A stretch of DNA of 64,000 nucleotides from JACKII01 sp041687435. GTDB lineage: Bacteria; Pseudomonadota; Alphaproteobacteria; Bin95. Made by a program: the position numbers and the translations under genes. Below the pieces are notes generated by a model. The model saw only the letters and a list, made by a program, of their open reading frames with translations, was not told where the DNA came from and searched no databases. The DNA lies in assembly GCA_041687435.1 (NCBI GenBank), contig JAWLBX010000010.1, positions 73,161 to 137,160 on the forward strand, given 5' to 3'. Positions 1 through 9,339 of this stretch are shown piece after piece (position 1 is the first letter of the stretch; each line of letters begins with the position of its first letter).

Positions 1-3000
1 GGCGGTGACGGCGACGACTTTCTGTCCGGTGGTGAGGGTAACGATACGCTTTGGGGCGGTTACGGCGATGACTGGCTTGCCGGGGGTGACGGCGACGACC
101 GCCTGTCCGGCCAGGGCGGCAATGACATTCTGTTTGGCGGCGCCGGTTCGGACCGTTTGTCTGGCGGCGGCGGCGTCGATATCGCCGTCATGGAAGGCCG
201 GATCGGCGACTATGACATCTCCACAGCTTATGGCACGGCCACTATCCGGCTAGGTGCTGACGAAGATTTTCTGACTGGCATCGAGTATGTATTGTTCGAT
301 GACGGCGTGCTCAATCTGGCCGCGGAATTCGGCCTGCAGGTCGATCCGCTGGCCTTGGATGACTATCTTACGGTCCAGGAAGACTCGGTTGCCACGGTAA
401 CGGTAACGGCCAACGATCTGGATAATGGCGCGCTCACGATCTTAGAGGTTGGCAATGCCGCTCATGGTCAGGTGACCGTGGCTGATGACGGGGTGCTGGC
501 CTATCAGCCCAATGCGGATTTCGTTGGCACCGACCAGTTTACCTATACCGTCGTCGATCAGCGTGGCGGCACCAGCCAGGCGACCGTCTATGTGCAGGTG
601 GATGCGGTAAATGATGCGCCCGTCGCCAACACAGACATCTTTACCCTGGTGGCTGGCGTCGCCGGTTTCGAAGGTAACGTGCTCGATAACGATACCGATG
701 CCGATGGCGATATTCTTAGCGCCCTTGCAACGGATGGCATAACCGCTGCCGGCGCGCACTACAGCATTGGGACGGATGGAACGTTCGCCTATCAGGCTGC
801 CGACGGTTTCAGCGGCACGGAAGAACTTTCCTATACCGTCGTTGATGCGGCAGGCGAGAAGAGTGTGGGCAGCATCGTGGTGCAGGTGGAAGAGGCGCCG
901 CCTGTATCGGAAACCGATGGTCCGGTGATCACCGGGCCGGGTCCGGCCGATGGCGGCGATGGTGATGCCCCCTCCGACCGTGTCGATGGCGATGTGGATG
1001 CTGTTGCTGCCAGCTTTGACGCGCCGCCGGAACGCCCCGAAGGCAGTGGCCGTGAATTGTGGGTCGGTGAGGGCGAAACATACGCTAGTCTGCAGGAGGC
1101 CTCGAAGCATTCCCAGGACGGCGACACGATTTATGTGCGCGCCGGCACCTATGTGAATGACTACGCCACGTTTAGCCACAGCGTTTCCATCATCGGCGTC
1201 GGCGGTCAGGCGCACTTCAAATGGGAGGGGTTGGAGCCCGATCCGTCCAGCAATATCTGGGTGCAGCAGGTCGGTAAGCCCTGGATTCCAAATGGAAAGG
1301 GCATCATCGATATCACGCCGCATGCTGGCGATGTGTATGTTGAAAATCTGACTTTGTCGGGCGCGACTTCCGGCCAAACCAACGGTGCCGGCATCCGGCA
1401 TCACGGCAGCAACCTGACGGTGGTGAATACAACTTTTCTCAACAATGAGAACGGCATCCTTTCCGGGTCCAATAATCCGGATGATGGGGTCGTTCGGATT
1501 TATGGCAGCGAGTTCGAGGGCAATGGCTATGAGGACGGCAAATCCCATGCCATGTACATCAACAAGACCGGAACGCTTGTGGTAGAAAATACCGTCATCC
1601 GCGACACCGTGGAAGGTCATCACGTCAAAAGTCTGGCCGAAACCACCATTGTCCGGAATTCGGTGCTGCACGACGGTACAGGCACGTCCAGCTATTCCGT
1701 GGATGTCAGTGGTGGTGGCAGTTTGCTGGTCGAAAACAACGTCATCACCCAGGGAGCCGAGACCGGCAACCGCCAAATCTTCAACTACTCGCTCGAGCGG
1801 GGCGGGGAAGAGGGCGAGGTCATTTTTCGCGACAACACCATTGTCAACGCGTCGACGACCGGCATTCTGATTCGCAATGCCGCCGATGTTCCGGTCCTGT
1901 TTGAGGGCAACAGCTTCGAAATGACTGACGGCGGAAAGCTGCAACTGCTTTCAGGCAAGGCGCTTTTCAACGGCAACACATTTGACGGCGCCGTGCTCGA
2001 TGACTTCGATCATCTTACCCACGCAGTGAAAGGTACTGACGGCGACGACCATCTGGTGTTCGATTGGGAGGCAGACCAAGTGGCAACGGGCGATGGCGAC
2101 GATCTCGTTTCCCTGGGCCGTGGACACGACACTTGGTTTGGCGGTGCGGACAATGACATTGCTTTTGGCGGAGCCGGAAACGATAGCCTGTATGGCGAGG
2201 ACGGTGATGATATCCTGGTTGGTGGGGCGGGCAATGACCGTATGTTTGGCGGCGACGGGCACGATATTTTTTATGGCGGTGCCGGTGCGGACACACTGAT
2301 TGGCGGGGCGGGCAACGACATCTTCATCGGCGGTGCTGGCGGTGATTACATCAACGGTGGCGATGGCACCGATATTGTCGTTCTTCGCGGAAACTATGAT
2401 GACTTCATCCACAATCAGGCCGGCTCACGCTATTTCTTGGGTGGCAATCCAAAATTGCCCGATGCCGGGCGGGATGCGTTGGCGGAGGTGGAGTATGTGC
2501 AGTTTCTGGATGGCGTGCTCGACCTGCAAACCCTGGAGTTCTCAGCGGGCGAATGGATCGTCGATCCGGGCTTGTTGAGCGAACCCGTCGATCCCTTTTT
2601 CCTAGGATCGGACCCGTTGGAACTGGCAATGCCATTTGCCACCGGTGCTGTGCCACGTGTCGGCACGGAAGCCAATTTTGAAACGATTACGGGCTCGAAC
2701 GGCCGTGACCTCCTATATGGCGGTGGTGGTGTGATCGATACATTGATCGGCGGCGATGGTGACGACTTCTATGTCTATGACGACGTCACCCTGAACATCG
2801 TCGAGACAAAGAATGGCGGCATCGACACTATAATCGTCACGACGGATTGGGCGCTTCTGCCGGAAAATGTTGAAATGGCGCTGGTTGCTGGCGAAACGAA
2901 TACGATCGTTCACGGCAATGCCGGCAACAATCTCCTGATTGGCAATTCCGGCCGAGATACTCTCTATGGCGGCGATGGCGATGATATTCTCGACGGTGGC

Positions 3001-3273
3001 AAAGGTGCGAACATGCTGTATGGCGGCGCCGGTCACGATACCTTCCGCTTTACGCAGCCTAGCAAGGGGAAGGATTTCGTTGCCGACTTCAACGCGAGCG
3101 AGGACATGATCCTGTTCGATCAGGATCTGACTGGCGGCGCGCCGATCAGTGAGGTTTTGGCGTCTGTGACCATGGGGCAATATGGTGTAGAAATCAGCTT
3201 TGGCGACCTGAACTTCATCTTGGGCCGCACTGGCATTGCGGACCTGAGCGAAGACAATTTCGCCATCATCTGA
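1..3273 (+). CDS. RTX / parallel beta-helix secreted protein (5' end outside window)
   Basis: The reading frame is open from base 1, so the gene begins upstream; about 1090 residues are visible. In order: a block of RTX nonapeptides (GGDGDD-type), two cadherin/VCBS-like beta domains (about residues 115-300, each with a TxxEDS- or NDxDxDGD-type motif), an acidic linker, a right-handed beta-helix region (about 345-670), a second long RTX block (about 690-790) and a final RTX block (about 985-1025) before a hydrophobic acidic C-terminus ending NFAII. Ca-binding RTX repeats plus an uncleaved C-terminal signal are known for type I secreted proteins, so export to the surface or medium is inferred. 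No T1SS genes are in the window. The beta-helix could bind or cleave polysaccharide, but no catalytic motif was recognised. An adhesin or matrix protein is the most cautious reading. Confidence 0.9.
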   Translation, partial: GGDGDDFLSGGEGNDTLWGGYGDDWLAGGDGDDRLSGQGGNDILFGGAGSDRLSGGGGVDIAVMEGRIGDYDISTAYGTATIRLGADEDFLTGIEYVLFDDGVLNLAAEFGLQVDPLALDDYLTVQEDSVATVTVTANDLDNGALTILEVGNAAHGQVTVADDGVLAYQPNADFVGTDQFTYTVVDQRGGTSQATVYVQVDAVNDAPVANTDIFTLVAGVAGFEGNVLDNDTDADGDILSALATDGITAAGAHYSIGTDGTFAYQAADGFSGTEELSYTVVDAAGEKSVGSIVVQVEEAPPVSETDGPVITGPGPADGGDGDAPSDRVDGDVDAVAASFDAPPERPEGSGRELWVGEGETYASLQEASKHSQDGDTIYVRAGTYVNDYATFSHSVSIIGVGGQAHFKWEGLEPDPSSNIWVQQVGKPWIPNGKGIIDITPHAGDVYVENLTLSGATSGQTNGAGIRHHGSNLTVVNTTFLNNENGILSGSNNPDDGVVRIYGSEFEGNGYEDGKSHAMYINKTGTLVVENTVIRDTVEGHHVKSLAETTIVRNSVLHDGTGTSSYSVDVSGGGSLLVENNVITQGAETGNRQIFNYSLERGGEEGEVIFRDNTIVNASTTGILIRNAADVPVLFEGNSFEMTDGGKLQLLSGKALFNGNTFDGAVLDDFDHLTHAVKGTDGDDHLVFDWEADQVATGDGDDLVSLGRGHDTWFGGADNDIAFGGAGNDSLYGEDGDDILVGGAGNDRMFGGDGHDIFYGGAGADTLIGGAGNDIFIGGAGGDYINGGDGTDIVVLRGNYDDFIHNQAGSRYFLGGNPKLPDAGRDALAEVEYVQFLDGVLDLQTLEFSAGEWIVDPGLLSEPVDPFFLGSDPLELAMPFATGAVPRVGTEANFETITGSNGRDLLYGGGGVIDTLIGGDGDDFYVYDDVTLNIVETKNGGIDTIIVTTDWALLPENVEMALVAGETNTIVHGNAGNNLLIGNSGRDTLYGGDGDDILDGGKGANMLYGGAGHDTFRFTQPSKGKDFVADFNASEDMILFDQDLTGGAPISEVLASVTMGQYGVEISFGDLNFILGRTGIADLSEDNFAII

Positions 3274-3361
3274 TGATGGCAGAGCCAAAGGGCAGTATAG
3301 CGTGCACAATTTTTCATTGATTTCTTGCCCGCGATCTTGATCTAAAAAGGCGCAGCCGCTT

Positions 3362-3395
3362 CCATGCCCTTGCAGTTCGAGCTGCAGGGGCATGG
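3362..3395 (+). other. Strong hairpin downstream of the RTX gene
   Basis: Two 14-base arms (3362-3375 and 3382-3395) pair throughout, with one G-U pair, around a six-base loop TTCGAG. There is no T-run after it, so it is not a classical intrinsic terminator. It may protect the 3' end of the RTX mRNA or be a REP-like element. The rest of the 254-base gap shows nothing else clear. Confidence 0.45.
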
Positions 3396-3527
3396 CGCTG
3401 TTCCAGACCGAAGATTCTGGAGCATCTTTCGCCGATCGTATCCCTGCATTCGGTCGGCTGATACTCTGGAACCCGAACCGCCAGTTCCTGAGAAGGACAA
3501 TCGCCCGATCTCACCGGGGAAGACGCA

Positions 3528-5783
3528 ATGGCACTAAGGGCACGCTTACCTCACCGGCGGCGTTTGGTGGTGATGGCGATGGGGATTGCCGCGCTGGCGC
3601 TCGCCCTGGCGGTGCGTTGGGTCGATCCCGGGCCGCTGACGATTGCCCGGTATTTGGTGTTCGACCAGTACCAGAAATGGCAGCCTCGGGAGTATGCGCC
3701 GGTGCCGGTCCGCGTTATCAGCATCGACGAGGATTCGCTTGCCAGGCTCGGTCAGTGGCCATGGCCGCGAACCTACATCGCCCAGCTCATTGACAATCTG
3801 ACGGGCCTTGGGGCGGCGGCGATTGCATTCGACATCATCTTTGCCGAACCCGACCGCACGTCTCCCAGCCGCATCATGGCCGATTGGCCGATGGATGCGG
3901 AACAGCGCGCCCGCATCAAGCCGATGATCGATGGCCTGCCCGATCACGACGAGATATTGGCTCAGGCCATCGCCAGTTCCCCCACAATTCTCGGCATGAT
4001 CATGCAGCCGGGTGACAGTCAGCCCTTTCCGTTCGATCGCAAGGCGGGCATTGCCGGGCATCAGGACGTGCTGGATGGCATTCCCCGATACGGCATGATG
4101 AGCCGGAACCTGCTGCCGCTGGAAAACGCGGCCATTGGGCTCGCCAACTTCGGATATTCGCCGGAGCGGGATGGAATTGTGCGCCGCATTCCGCTGCTGG
4201 GGCAGGTGCACGATATCATTTTGCCGACGATTCCGATTGAGGCGCTGCGCGTTGCGCAGAACGCGTCCACCCTTATTGTCCGCTCGGCTGCTGCCGCTGG
4301 CGAGGATCGGTTCGGCACCATGCTGGGCCTCAACCTGTTGCGCGTCGGTCAAATCGAAGTGCCGATGACACCCGACACCCGGTTTTGGGTGCATTACACG
4401 AAACCGGTACCGGAGCGGGAGGTTCCAGCCTGGAAGATATTGCAAGATCCCGACAGCGTTCTCGACCTGATTGAGGGCCAGATCGTCCTCATCGGCGCGA
4501 CGGCGCCGGGCTTGCGCGATTTGCGAGCGACACCGTTCGGCAGCGACGAGCCCGGCATTTTCGTCCATGCGCAAGCGCTGGAACAGATGATCCTGGGGGA
4601 TTATCTGCTGCGGCCCGGTTGGGCGGATGCTGCCGAGTTTTTGGGGCTGGCAGTGCTGGGCCTGCTGTTCGCCATGGCAATGCCCTGGTTCGGCCCGATC
4701 GTCTGCGCCGCCATAGGCCTGACCTTTGCGTCCGGAGGCGCTTATGCCTCCTGGCTGGCTTATTCGGAAGCCAAGCTGCTGGTCGATCCGCTTTACCCAA
4801 CGCTGGCAGCGTTGATGGTCTATCTGGTCGTGACCGCGACCCAGTACTTTCTGAGCGAGCGCGAACGGCACCGGGTGCGCAGCACCTTCGGCCGCTATCT
4901 GTCGCCGGCGCTTGTGCAACGTATGGCCGACAGTGGTGAGGAGCCGCAATTGGGCGGGGAGCAGCGGCAGTTGACGCTGATGTTTTGCGATATCAGGGGC
5001 TTTACGCCGATCTCGGAAAGCATGACGCCAATCCAACTGACCCAGTTCATCAACAAGTTCCTGACACCGATGACCGATTTGATCCTGAAGTCGGGTGGAA
5101 CCATCGACAAATATATGGGCGACGCCATCATGGCGTTTTGGAACGCACCGCTCGACGAGCCCGACCATGCGGCCCTGGCGGTCGAGACCGCCCTGCAAAT
5201 GCGCCGGCAGTTGCGGGAACTGGAGCCGCGCTGGCAGGCGGAGGTGGCGGCCGAGGGGCGGACGTTGCCACCAGTGCGCATTGGCATGGGCGTCAACACC
5301 GGCGAATGTGTCGTCGGCAATGTCGGCTCGGACCAGCGGTTCGACTATTCCTGCCTGGGCGATACGGTGAACATCGCCGCCCGGCTGGAAGGCCAATCCA
5401 AGACCTATGGCGTCGATCTGGTGGTGGCGGAGGATACGGTCGATCTGGCGCCCGGCTTTGCCTATCTGGAACTGGATCTGATCCGGGTGAGGGGCAAGCA
5501 GAATGCGGTTCGCATCTACACCGTTCTGGGCGGGGCAGAGGTTGCCGCGTCGCCTGAATATCAGGCGCTGAAGGCGCACCATGACGCGATGCTCGCGGCC
5601 TATCGCGCTCAGAATTGGGATGAGGCGTTGCGCATGATAGAAACGAGGCCGCATACTGGCGTGGGTGACATGCTAGGCAGCCTTGATGGCCTCTATGAGG
5701 AGTATGCGTTCCGGATCACGGACCTGGCCGCGGCGCCGCCCGGCGCCGATTGGGATGGCGTTTACGAGGCCCAGAGCAAATAG
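3528..5783 (+). CDS. CHASE2 sensor / class III adenylate cyclase
   Basis: Makes cyclic AMP from ATP in response to a periplasmic signal. A short N-terminal membrane segment (about 10-30) is followed by an extracytoplasmic CHASE2 domain (about 35-350, with VRVISIDEDSLARLGQWPWPR-like start), a bundle of three membrane helices (about 365-450) and a C-terminal cyclase domain (about 475-670). Both metal-binding aspartates are present (MFCDIRGF and YMGDAIMAF). The lysine of TIDKYMGD and the aspartate of DYSCLGDT are the residues that select adenine over guanine. The 751-residue length is usual for this architecture. A GGGGAAG sequence precedes the ATG. It stands alone between the RTX gene and the MFS gene; the ligand is unknown. 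Confidence 0.9.
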   Translation: MALRARLPHRRRLVVMAMGIAALALALAVRWVDPGPLTIARYLVFDQYQKWQPREYAPVPVRVISIDEDSLARLGQWPWPRTYIAQLIDNLTGLGAAAIAFDIIFAEPDRTSPSRIMADWPMDAEQRARIKPMIDGLPDHDEILAQAIASSPTILGMIMQPGDSQPFPFDRKAGIAGHQDVLDGIPRYGMMSRNLLPLENAAIGLANFGYSPERDGIVRRIPLLGQVHDIILPTIPIEALRVAQNASTLIVRSAAAAGEDRFGTMLGLNLLRVGQIEVPMTPDTRFWVHYTKPVPEREVPAWKILQDPDSVLDLIEGQIVLIGATAPGLRDLRATPFGSDEPGIFVHAQALEQMILGDYLLRPGWADAAEFLGLAVLGLLFAMAMPWFGPIVCAAIGLTFASGGAYASWLAYSEAKLLVDPLYPTLAALMVYLVVTATQYFLSERERHRVRSTFGRYLSPALVQRMADSGEEPQLGGEQRQLTLMFCDIRGFTPISESMTPIQLTQFINKFLTPMTDLILKSGGTIDKYMGDAIMAFWNAPLDEPDHAALAVETALQMRRQLRELEPRWQAEVAAEGRTLPPVRIGMGVNTGECVVGNVGSDQRFDYSCLGDTVNIAARLEGQSKTYGVDLVVAEDTVDLAPGFAYLELDLIRVRGKQNAVRIYTVLGGAEVAASPEYQALKAHHDAMLAAYRAQNWDEALRMIETRPHTGVGDMLGSLDGLYEEYAFRITDLAAAPPGADWDGVYEAQSK

Positions 5784-5868
5784 CGCACCGGTGGGCGGCA
5801 GGCAGCGGCCGGGGACATGACGTTTCTTCCTGACAAACGGCAATTCGCAGGATACTAACACGCTCCCC

Positions 5869-5889
5869 GCCTGCGGAACCGCAGGCTTT
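5869..5889 (+). terminator. Hairpin after the cyclase gene, possible weak terminator
   Basis: GCCTGCGG and CCGCAGGC form a perfect eight-base stem with a minimal loop, followed by only three T. It lies 85 bases past the cyclase stop and 25 bases before the next start, so it could separate the two transcripts. The short T tract makes it weak. Confidence 0.4.
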
Positions 5890-5913
5890 CCGGTATGTGA
5901 TGGTGTTGCGCCG

Positions 5914-7152
5914 GTGGCTTCCGTCCAATCCCTGTTTTTGATTCTGCTGCCGTTTTACTGCACGCCGATCCTCTCCTTCCTCTACCGCATGCTGAACGCG
6001 CTGATCGCGCCGGCCCTGGTGGCGGAATTCGGCCTGTCGCCGGCGGAACTGGGGGTCATCACGGGAGCGTTCTTTTTTGGCTTCGGCGCGATGCAATTGC
6101 CGCTGGGCCTGCTGTTGGATCGGTACGGGCCGCGTCCTGTGATCCTGGTGTTGTACGCGATCGCCTGCGGTGGCGCGCTGCTGTTCATCTTCGCGCCCAG
6201 CCCGGTCTGGCTGATCGTCGGGCGGTTCCTGATGGGGCTGGGGGCGGCGGGCAGCATGATGAGCGGGCTTAAGGCCGCCCGAGTGTGGGCGCCTGCGGAC
6301 CGGTTGCCGTTCGTTTCCGCCAGCCTGTTCGCCATGACCGGCGTTGGCGGCATGCTGGGGACGGCGCCGATGGGGCTGCTGGTGGCGGAGGTCGGCTGGC
6401 GCGGCGGGTTGGTTGCAATTCTGGCCTACAGTGCCGTACTGATGCTGTTGATCGCGGTGCTGGTGCCGAGCGTGCCGCGGCCGGCCGGCGTGCGATGGGG
6501 CACGCAGTTCCGCGAACTGGGTCAGGTATTGCGCTCGCCCTTGGTTTGGCTGGTGGCGCCGATGGCAATCGCGAGTGTGGGCGTCAATGGCGCGTATTTG
6601 AGCCTATGGGCGCCGATCTGGCTGCGAGACGTCGCGGGCTTCGGCCAGCAGGCGCAGGAATGGGCGTTGTTCGTGATGATGGCAGCCACTATGGCCGGCA
6701 TGCTCGCCGCCGGCTCCCTGTCGCAGCGGCGGGTGCGGCGCGGCAAAAGCGGTATGCCTGTGGTGCTGGGCGGCGTCGCCATCGCGCTGACGGCGCAGGC
6801 ACTGGCCTTGCTGGAGGTAGTCTCGCTCGCCTGGGTGATCTGGCCGATGTTTGCCTTCGGTTCAGCGGCAATCATCGGCTTGTTCGCGCTGCTTGCCCGT
6901 CGCTTCGATCCGGCGATGGCGGGGCGGGTCAACACCTCGCTGAACTGCATGATGTTCGCCGGCAGCTTTGCCGCGCAATGGGGTGTCGGCCTGATCATCA
7001 ACCAATTTCCCCAAGCCGCTACGGGTCAGTACAGCGCCATCGCTCATCAAACCGCCCTGCTGACCATGGTCGGCATTCAACTGCTGGCCGTGCTGTGGTA
7101 CGTCCTGCGCCAGCACAAAATGGACCCAACCCAAGGACTTCCCCCATCATGA
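5914..7152 (+). CDS. MFS transporter
   Basis: A 412-residue protein with about twelve hydrophobic helices. The first loop holds LLLDRYGPRPVILV, the DRxGRR-type signature of the major facilitator superfamily. Such proteins move small solutes across the inner membrane using the proton gradient; the substrate cannot be named from sequence. GTG at 5914 is the first usable start in frame; there is no obvious Shine-Dalgarno before it. Its TGA overlaps the ATG of the following MaoC-type gene (ATGA), so the two are translationally coupled, which suggests the carrier takes up an acid metabolised by that hydratase. This link is inference. Confidence 0.85.
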   Translation: MASVQSLFLILLPFYCTPILSFLYRMLNALIAPALVAEFGLSPAELGVITGAFFFGFGAMQLPLGLLLDRYGPRPVILVLYAIACGGALLFIFAPSPVWLIVGRFLMGLGAAGSMMSGLKAARVWAPADRLPFVSASLFAMTGVGGMLGTAPMGLLVAEVGWRGGLVAILAYSAVLMLLIAVLVPSVPRPAGVRWGTQFRELGQVLRSPLVWLVAPMAIASVGVNGAYLSLWAPIWLRDVAGFGQQAQEWALFVMMAATMAGMLAAGSLSQRRVRRGKSGMPVVLGGVAIALTAQALALLEVVSLAWVIWPMFAFGSAAIIGLFALLARRFDPAMAGRVNTSLNCMMFAGSFAAQWGVGLIINQFPQAATGQYSAIAHQTALLTMVGIQLLAVLWYVLRQHKMDPTQGLPPS

Positions 7153-7667
7153 CATACACCGCCAAACCCATCGGCGAGAACCGGTACCGCGAGAGCCTGG
7201 GCCGGTATTTTGAGGACTTCAAGGTCGGCGACATCTACGAACACCGCCCTGGCCGCACCATCAATGAAGCTGACAATTCCTGGTTCACCCTGTTGACCAT
7301 GAATACGCACCCGCTGCACTTCGATCACGAATACGCCAAGCATTCCGAGTTCGGAAAGCCTTTGGTCAACAGCGCTTTCACGCTCAGCGTCGTCGCCGGC
7401 ATGAGTGTTTCCGACACGTCGCAGAAGGCCATCGCCAATCTTGGCTGGGACAAGATCAAATTGACCGCGCCCGTGTTCGTCGGCGATACCATCTATGCGG
7501 AATCCGAAGTGCTGGACAAACGCGAGAGCAAGAGCCGGCCGCACCAGGGCATTGTGACGGTCAAAACCCGTGGTCTGAAGCAGGACGGCACGGTGTTCAT
7601 GAGCTATGAGCGCTCGTTCCTGGTGCCGTTCCGCGGGCATGGCGTCGAGGACAAGGCGGGATACTGA
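7149..7667 (+). CDS. MaoC family (R)-specific enoyl-CoA hydratase
   Basis: A 172-residue hot-dog protein. MaoC hydratases add water to 2-enoyl-CoA thioesters. The segment EADNSWFTLLTMNTHPLHFD holds the Asp and His of the hydratase site, and the spacing resembles the mesaconyl/itaconyl-CoA hydratase branch, which suggests a branched C5 dicarboxyl-CoA substrate, without proof. The ATG is inside the stop of the MFS gene. An in-frame ORF extends far upstream, but the coupled ATG at 7149 gives a protein of family length. A hairpin (arms 7682-7689 and 7697-7704) follows the stop but lacks a T tract. Confidence 0.85.
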   Translation: MTYTAKPIGENRYRESLGRYFEDFKVGDIYEHRPGRTINEADNSWFTLLTMNTHPLHFDHEYAKHSEFGKPLVNSAFTLSVVAGMSVSDTSQKAIANLGWDKIKLTAPVFVGDTIYAESEVLDKRESKSRPHQGIVTVKTRGLKQDGTVFMSYERSFLVPFRGHGVEDKAGY

Positions 7668-7771
7668 AAGCGGTTTATAAGGCCGCCCAGCCAACATGGG
7701 CGGCGGTGGCCGCGCCCGGGCGATGGGTGTAGGGATAGGCCAATCGAAACGGCGGAACAGGAACTTGGTTT

Positions 7772-8713
7772 ATGGCTCATTCGCATGAGCACGGCCATTC
7801 CCATCATGGACATGCGCACCTTCTCGATGGTGCGGTTGAAGGCGGGCAGCGCCGACTGGCCGTGGCCGTGGCGATCAACCTCGCCTTGACCGTCGCGCAG
7901 GTGGTGGGCGGCATTCTTTCCGGCAGCCTGGCGCTGATCGCGGATGCGCTGCACAATTTTTCCGACGCGGCATCGCTTGTCATCGCGCTCTGGGCGCGGC
8001 GCATCGCGCGGCGGCCGGCCGATGGGCAGATGACCTTTGGCTGGGGCCGGGCGGAGATTGTGGCGGCGCTGGTGAATTTCACCACCCTGATACTGATCGG
8101 CCTGTATCTGTGTTTCGAGGCGGTGATGCGCCTGCTGGACCCGCAGCCGATCGAAGGCTGGACGGTGGTGATCGTCGCCGGGGTGGCTCTGGTGGTCGAT
8201 GCCGCGACCGTGCTGCTGACGCTGGCAATGGCGCGGGACAACATGAACATCCGCGCCGCTTTCCTCCACAACATGGCGGATGCAATGGCGTCCGTGGGCG
8301 TGATTGTCGGCGGCGTGGTGGTACTGCTTTACGACTGGACGCTGATCGACCCGCTGCTGACGCTGGCCATTGCCGCCTATGTGTTGTGGCACGGCGCGAG
8401 CGAGATCGGCGGGGCGGTGCGCATTCTCATGAACGCCGCGCCGGACAGCTTGGACGCCACCGAACTGGCCACAGCCATGACACAAGTGGAGGGGGTGCAG
8501 GATGTGCATCACCTTCACCTTTGGCGTTTCGACGAGCACCGGTCGTCGCTGGAGGCGCACATCCGGCTTGTTGCGGACGCGCCGGACCCGGCCGCCGTTA
8601 AGCGCCGGCTGCGCACGTTGCTGGCAGACGAGTACGGTGTTCAGCATGCAACACTTGAGACCGAGGCGCATGACGACGAATGCGCCGCACCCGGCGGAAT
8701 GGGCGCACGGTAG
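7772..8713 (+). CDS. Cation diffusion facilitator (Zn/Co/Cd exporter)
   Basis: A 313-residue inner-membrane antiporter of the CzcD/ZitB type that exports divalent metal in exchange for protons. Eight histidines in the first 16 residues form a metal-binding tail. Six membrane helices follow, with paired metal-site motifs HNFSDA (helix II) and HNMADA (helix V). A cytoplasmic C-terminal domain (about 205-300) contains the usual HHLHLW segment. No metal-responsive regulator is adjacent. Zinc is the most likely substrate from family knowledge. Confidence 0.92.
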   Translation: MAHSHEHGHSHHGHAHLLDGAVEGGQRRLAVAVAINLALTVAQVVGGILSGSLALIADALHNFSDAASLVIALWARRIARRPADGQMTFGWGRAEIVAALVNFTTLILIGLYLCFEAVMRLLDPQPIEGWTVVIVAGVALVVDAATVLLTLAMARDNMNIRAAFLHNMADAMASVGVIVGGVVVLLYDWTLIDPLLTLAIAAYVLWHGASEIGGAVRILMNAAPDSLDATELATAMTQVEGVQDVHHLHLWRFDEHRSSLEAHIRLVADAPDPAAVKRRLRTLLADEYGVQHATLETEAHDDECAAPGGMGAR

Positions 8714-8725
8714 GGCCACCGGACC

Positions 8726-8770
8726 GGGCCGATTTGTGTTGGGCCGGTTTGTGTTGAACCAGTTTCTATC
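8726..8770 (+). repeat. Imperfect 15-base tandem repeat
   Basis: GGGCCGATTTGTGTT is followed directly by GGGCCGGTTTGTGTT and by a decayed third unit GAACCAGTTTCTATC. It fills the gap between the convergent CDF gene and the small membrane protein. No function is evident. Confidence 0.6.
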
Positions 8771-8791
8771 GAGCCGGGCGTTGCGCCCCGC

Positions 8792-9175
8792 TCAACTGTC
8801 CTGCGGCAGTTTCCGCTTGCCCAGCGCCAATTTCCCGGTCGAAAACAGGATCATGGCCAGGATGGGTGCAATCAGCAGAACGATCGAAACGGCCAGTGTG
8901 ACTTGCGAGACGGCGGGTTCGTGGTATTGCGCTTCGGGGGTGACGACATGTAAGCTTCCGGTCATCCACAGCGAGGGTGTCAGAAACAAAAACACGACTG
9001 CGGACAATATGACCGTCGCAATGGTCAGGCCTCTTTCACCCATCAACGCCGCGATAAAGACAATAATCAGCGCGACCCAGCCGATCCAAAGTCCGATAAT
9101 AGGCAATATGGCGCCGATGATCGCTAGGGATAGTCCTGCAATCCCGACGCCTGTGCTTGCTTTCATGGTGGGCAT
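8792..9175 (-). CDS. Small four-helix membrane protein, unknown function
   Basis: A 127-residue protein with four hydrophobic helices (about 8-28, 30-50, 53-72 and 90-112), a hydrophilic loop after helix three and a basic C-terminal tail (GKRKLP). No family is recognised. An AAAGGA sequence lies only two bases before the ATG at 9175 and 11 bases before the second ATG at 9166, so the start may be 9166. It stands alone and converges with the CDF gene. Confidence 0.65.
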   Translation of the reverse strand: MPTMKASTGVGIAGLSLAIIGAILPIIGLWIGWVALIIVFIAALMGERGLTIATVILSAVVFLFLTPSLWMTGSLHVVTPEAQYHEPAVSQVTLAVSIVLLIAPILAMILFSTGKLALGKRKLPQDS

Positions 9176-9339
9176 TATCCTTTGAATTTTCGGTGCAAGG
9201 CTGGCAGCGGCTGCGGCGATCAGTAAAGGAGATTTGCGCTGTCATCCACTGGATGCTCGGATTATCCTGGCGCCATCTTGGAAGCGCAGCCATCGCTGCT
9301 ACCTCTTAAACGATCAGACCCATCGAAGGAAACCGCCCC

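Noticed and set aside
3546..5654. 702-codon minus-strand frame opposite the cyclase
   Set aside because: Rich in Arg, His, Gln and Pro, as expected from antisense of GC-rich coding DNA; the plus strand encodes a clear CHASE2 cyclase.
7682..7704. Terminator after the MaoC gene
   Set aside because: A good eight-base stem is present but no T run follows on either strand, so termination is not supported.
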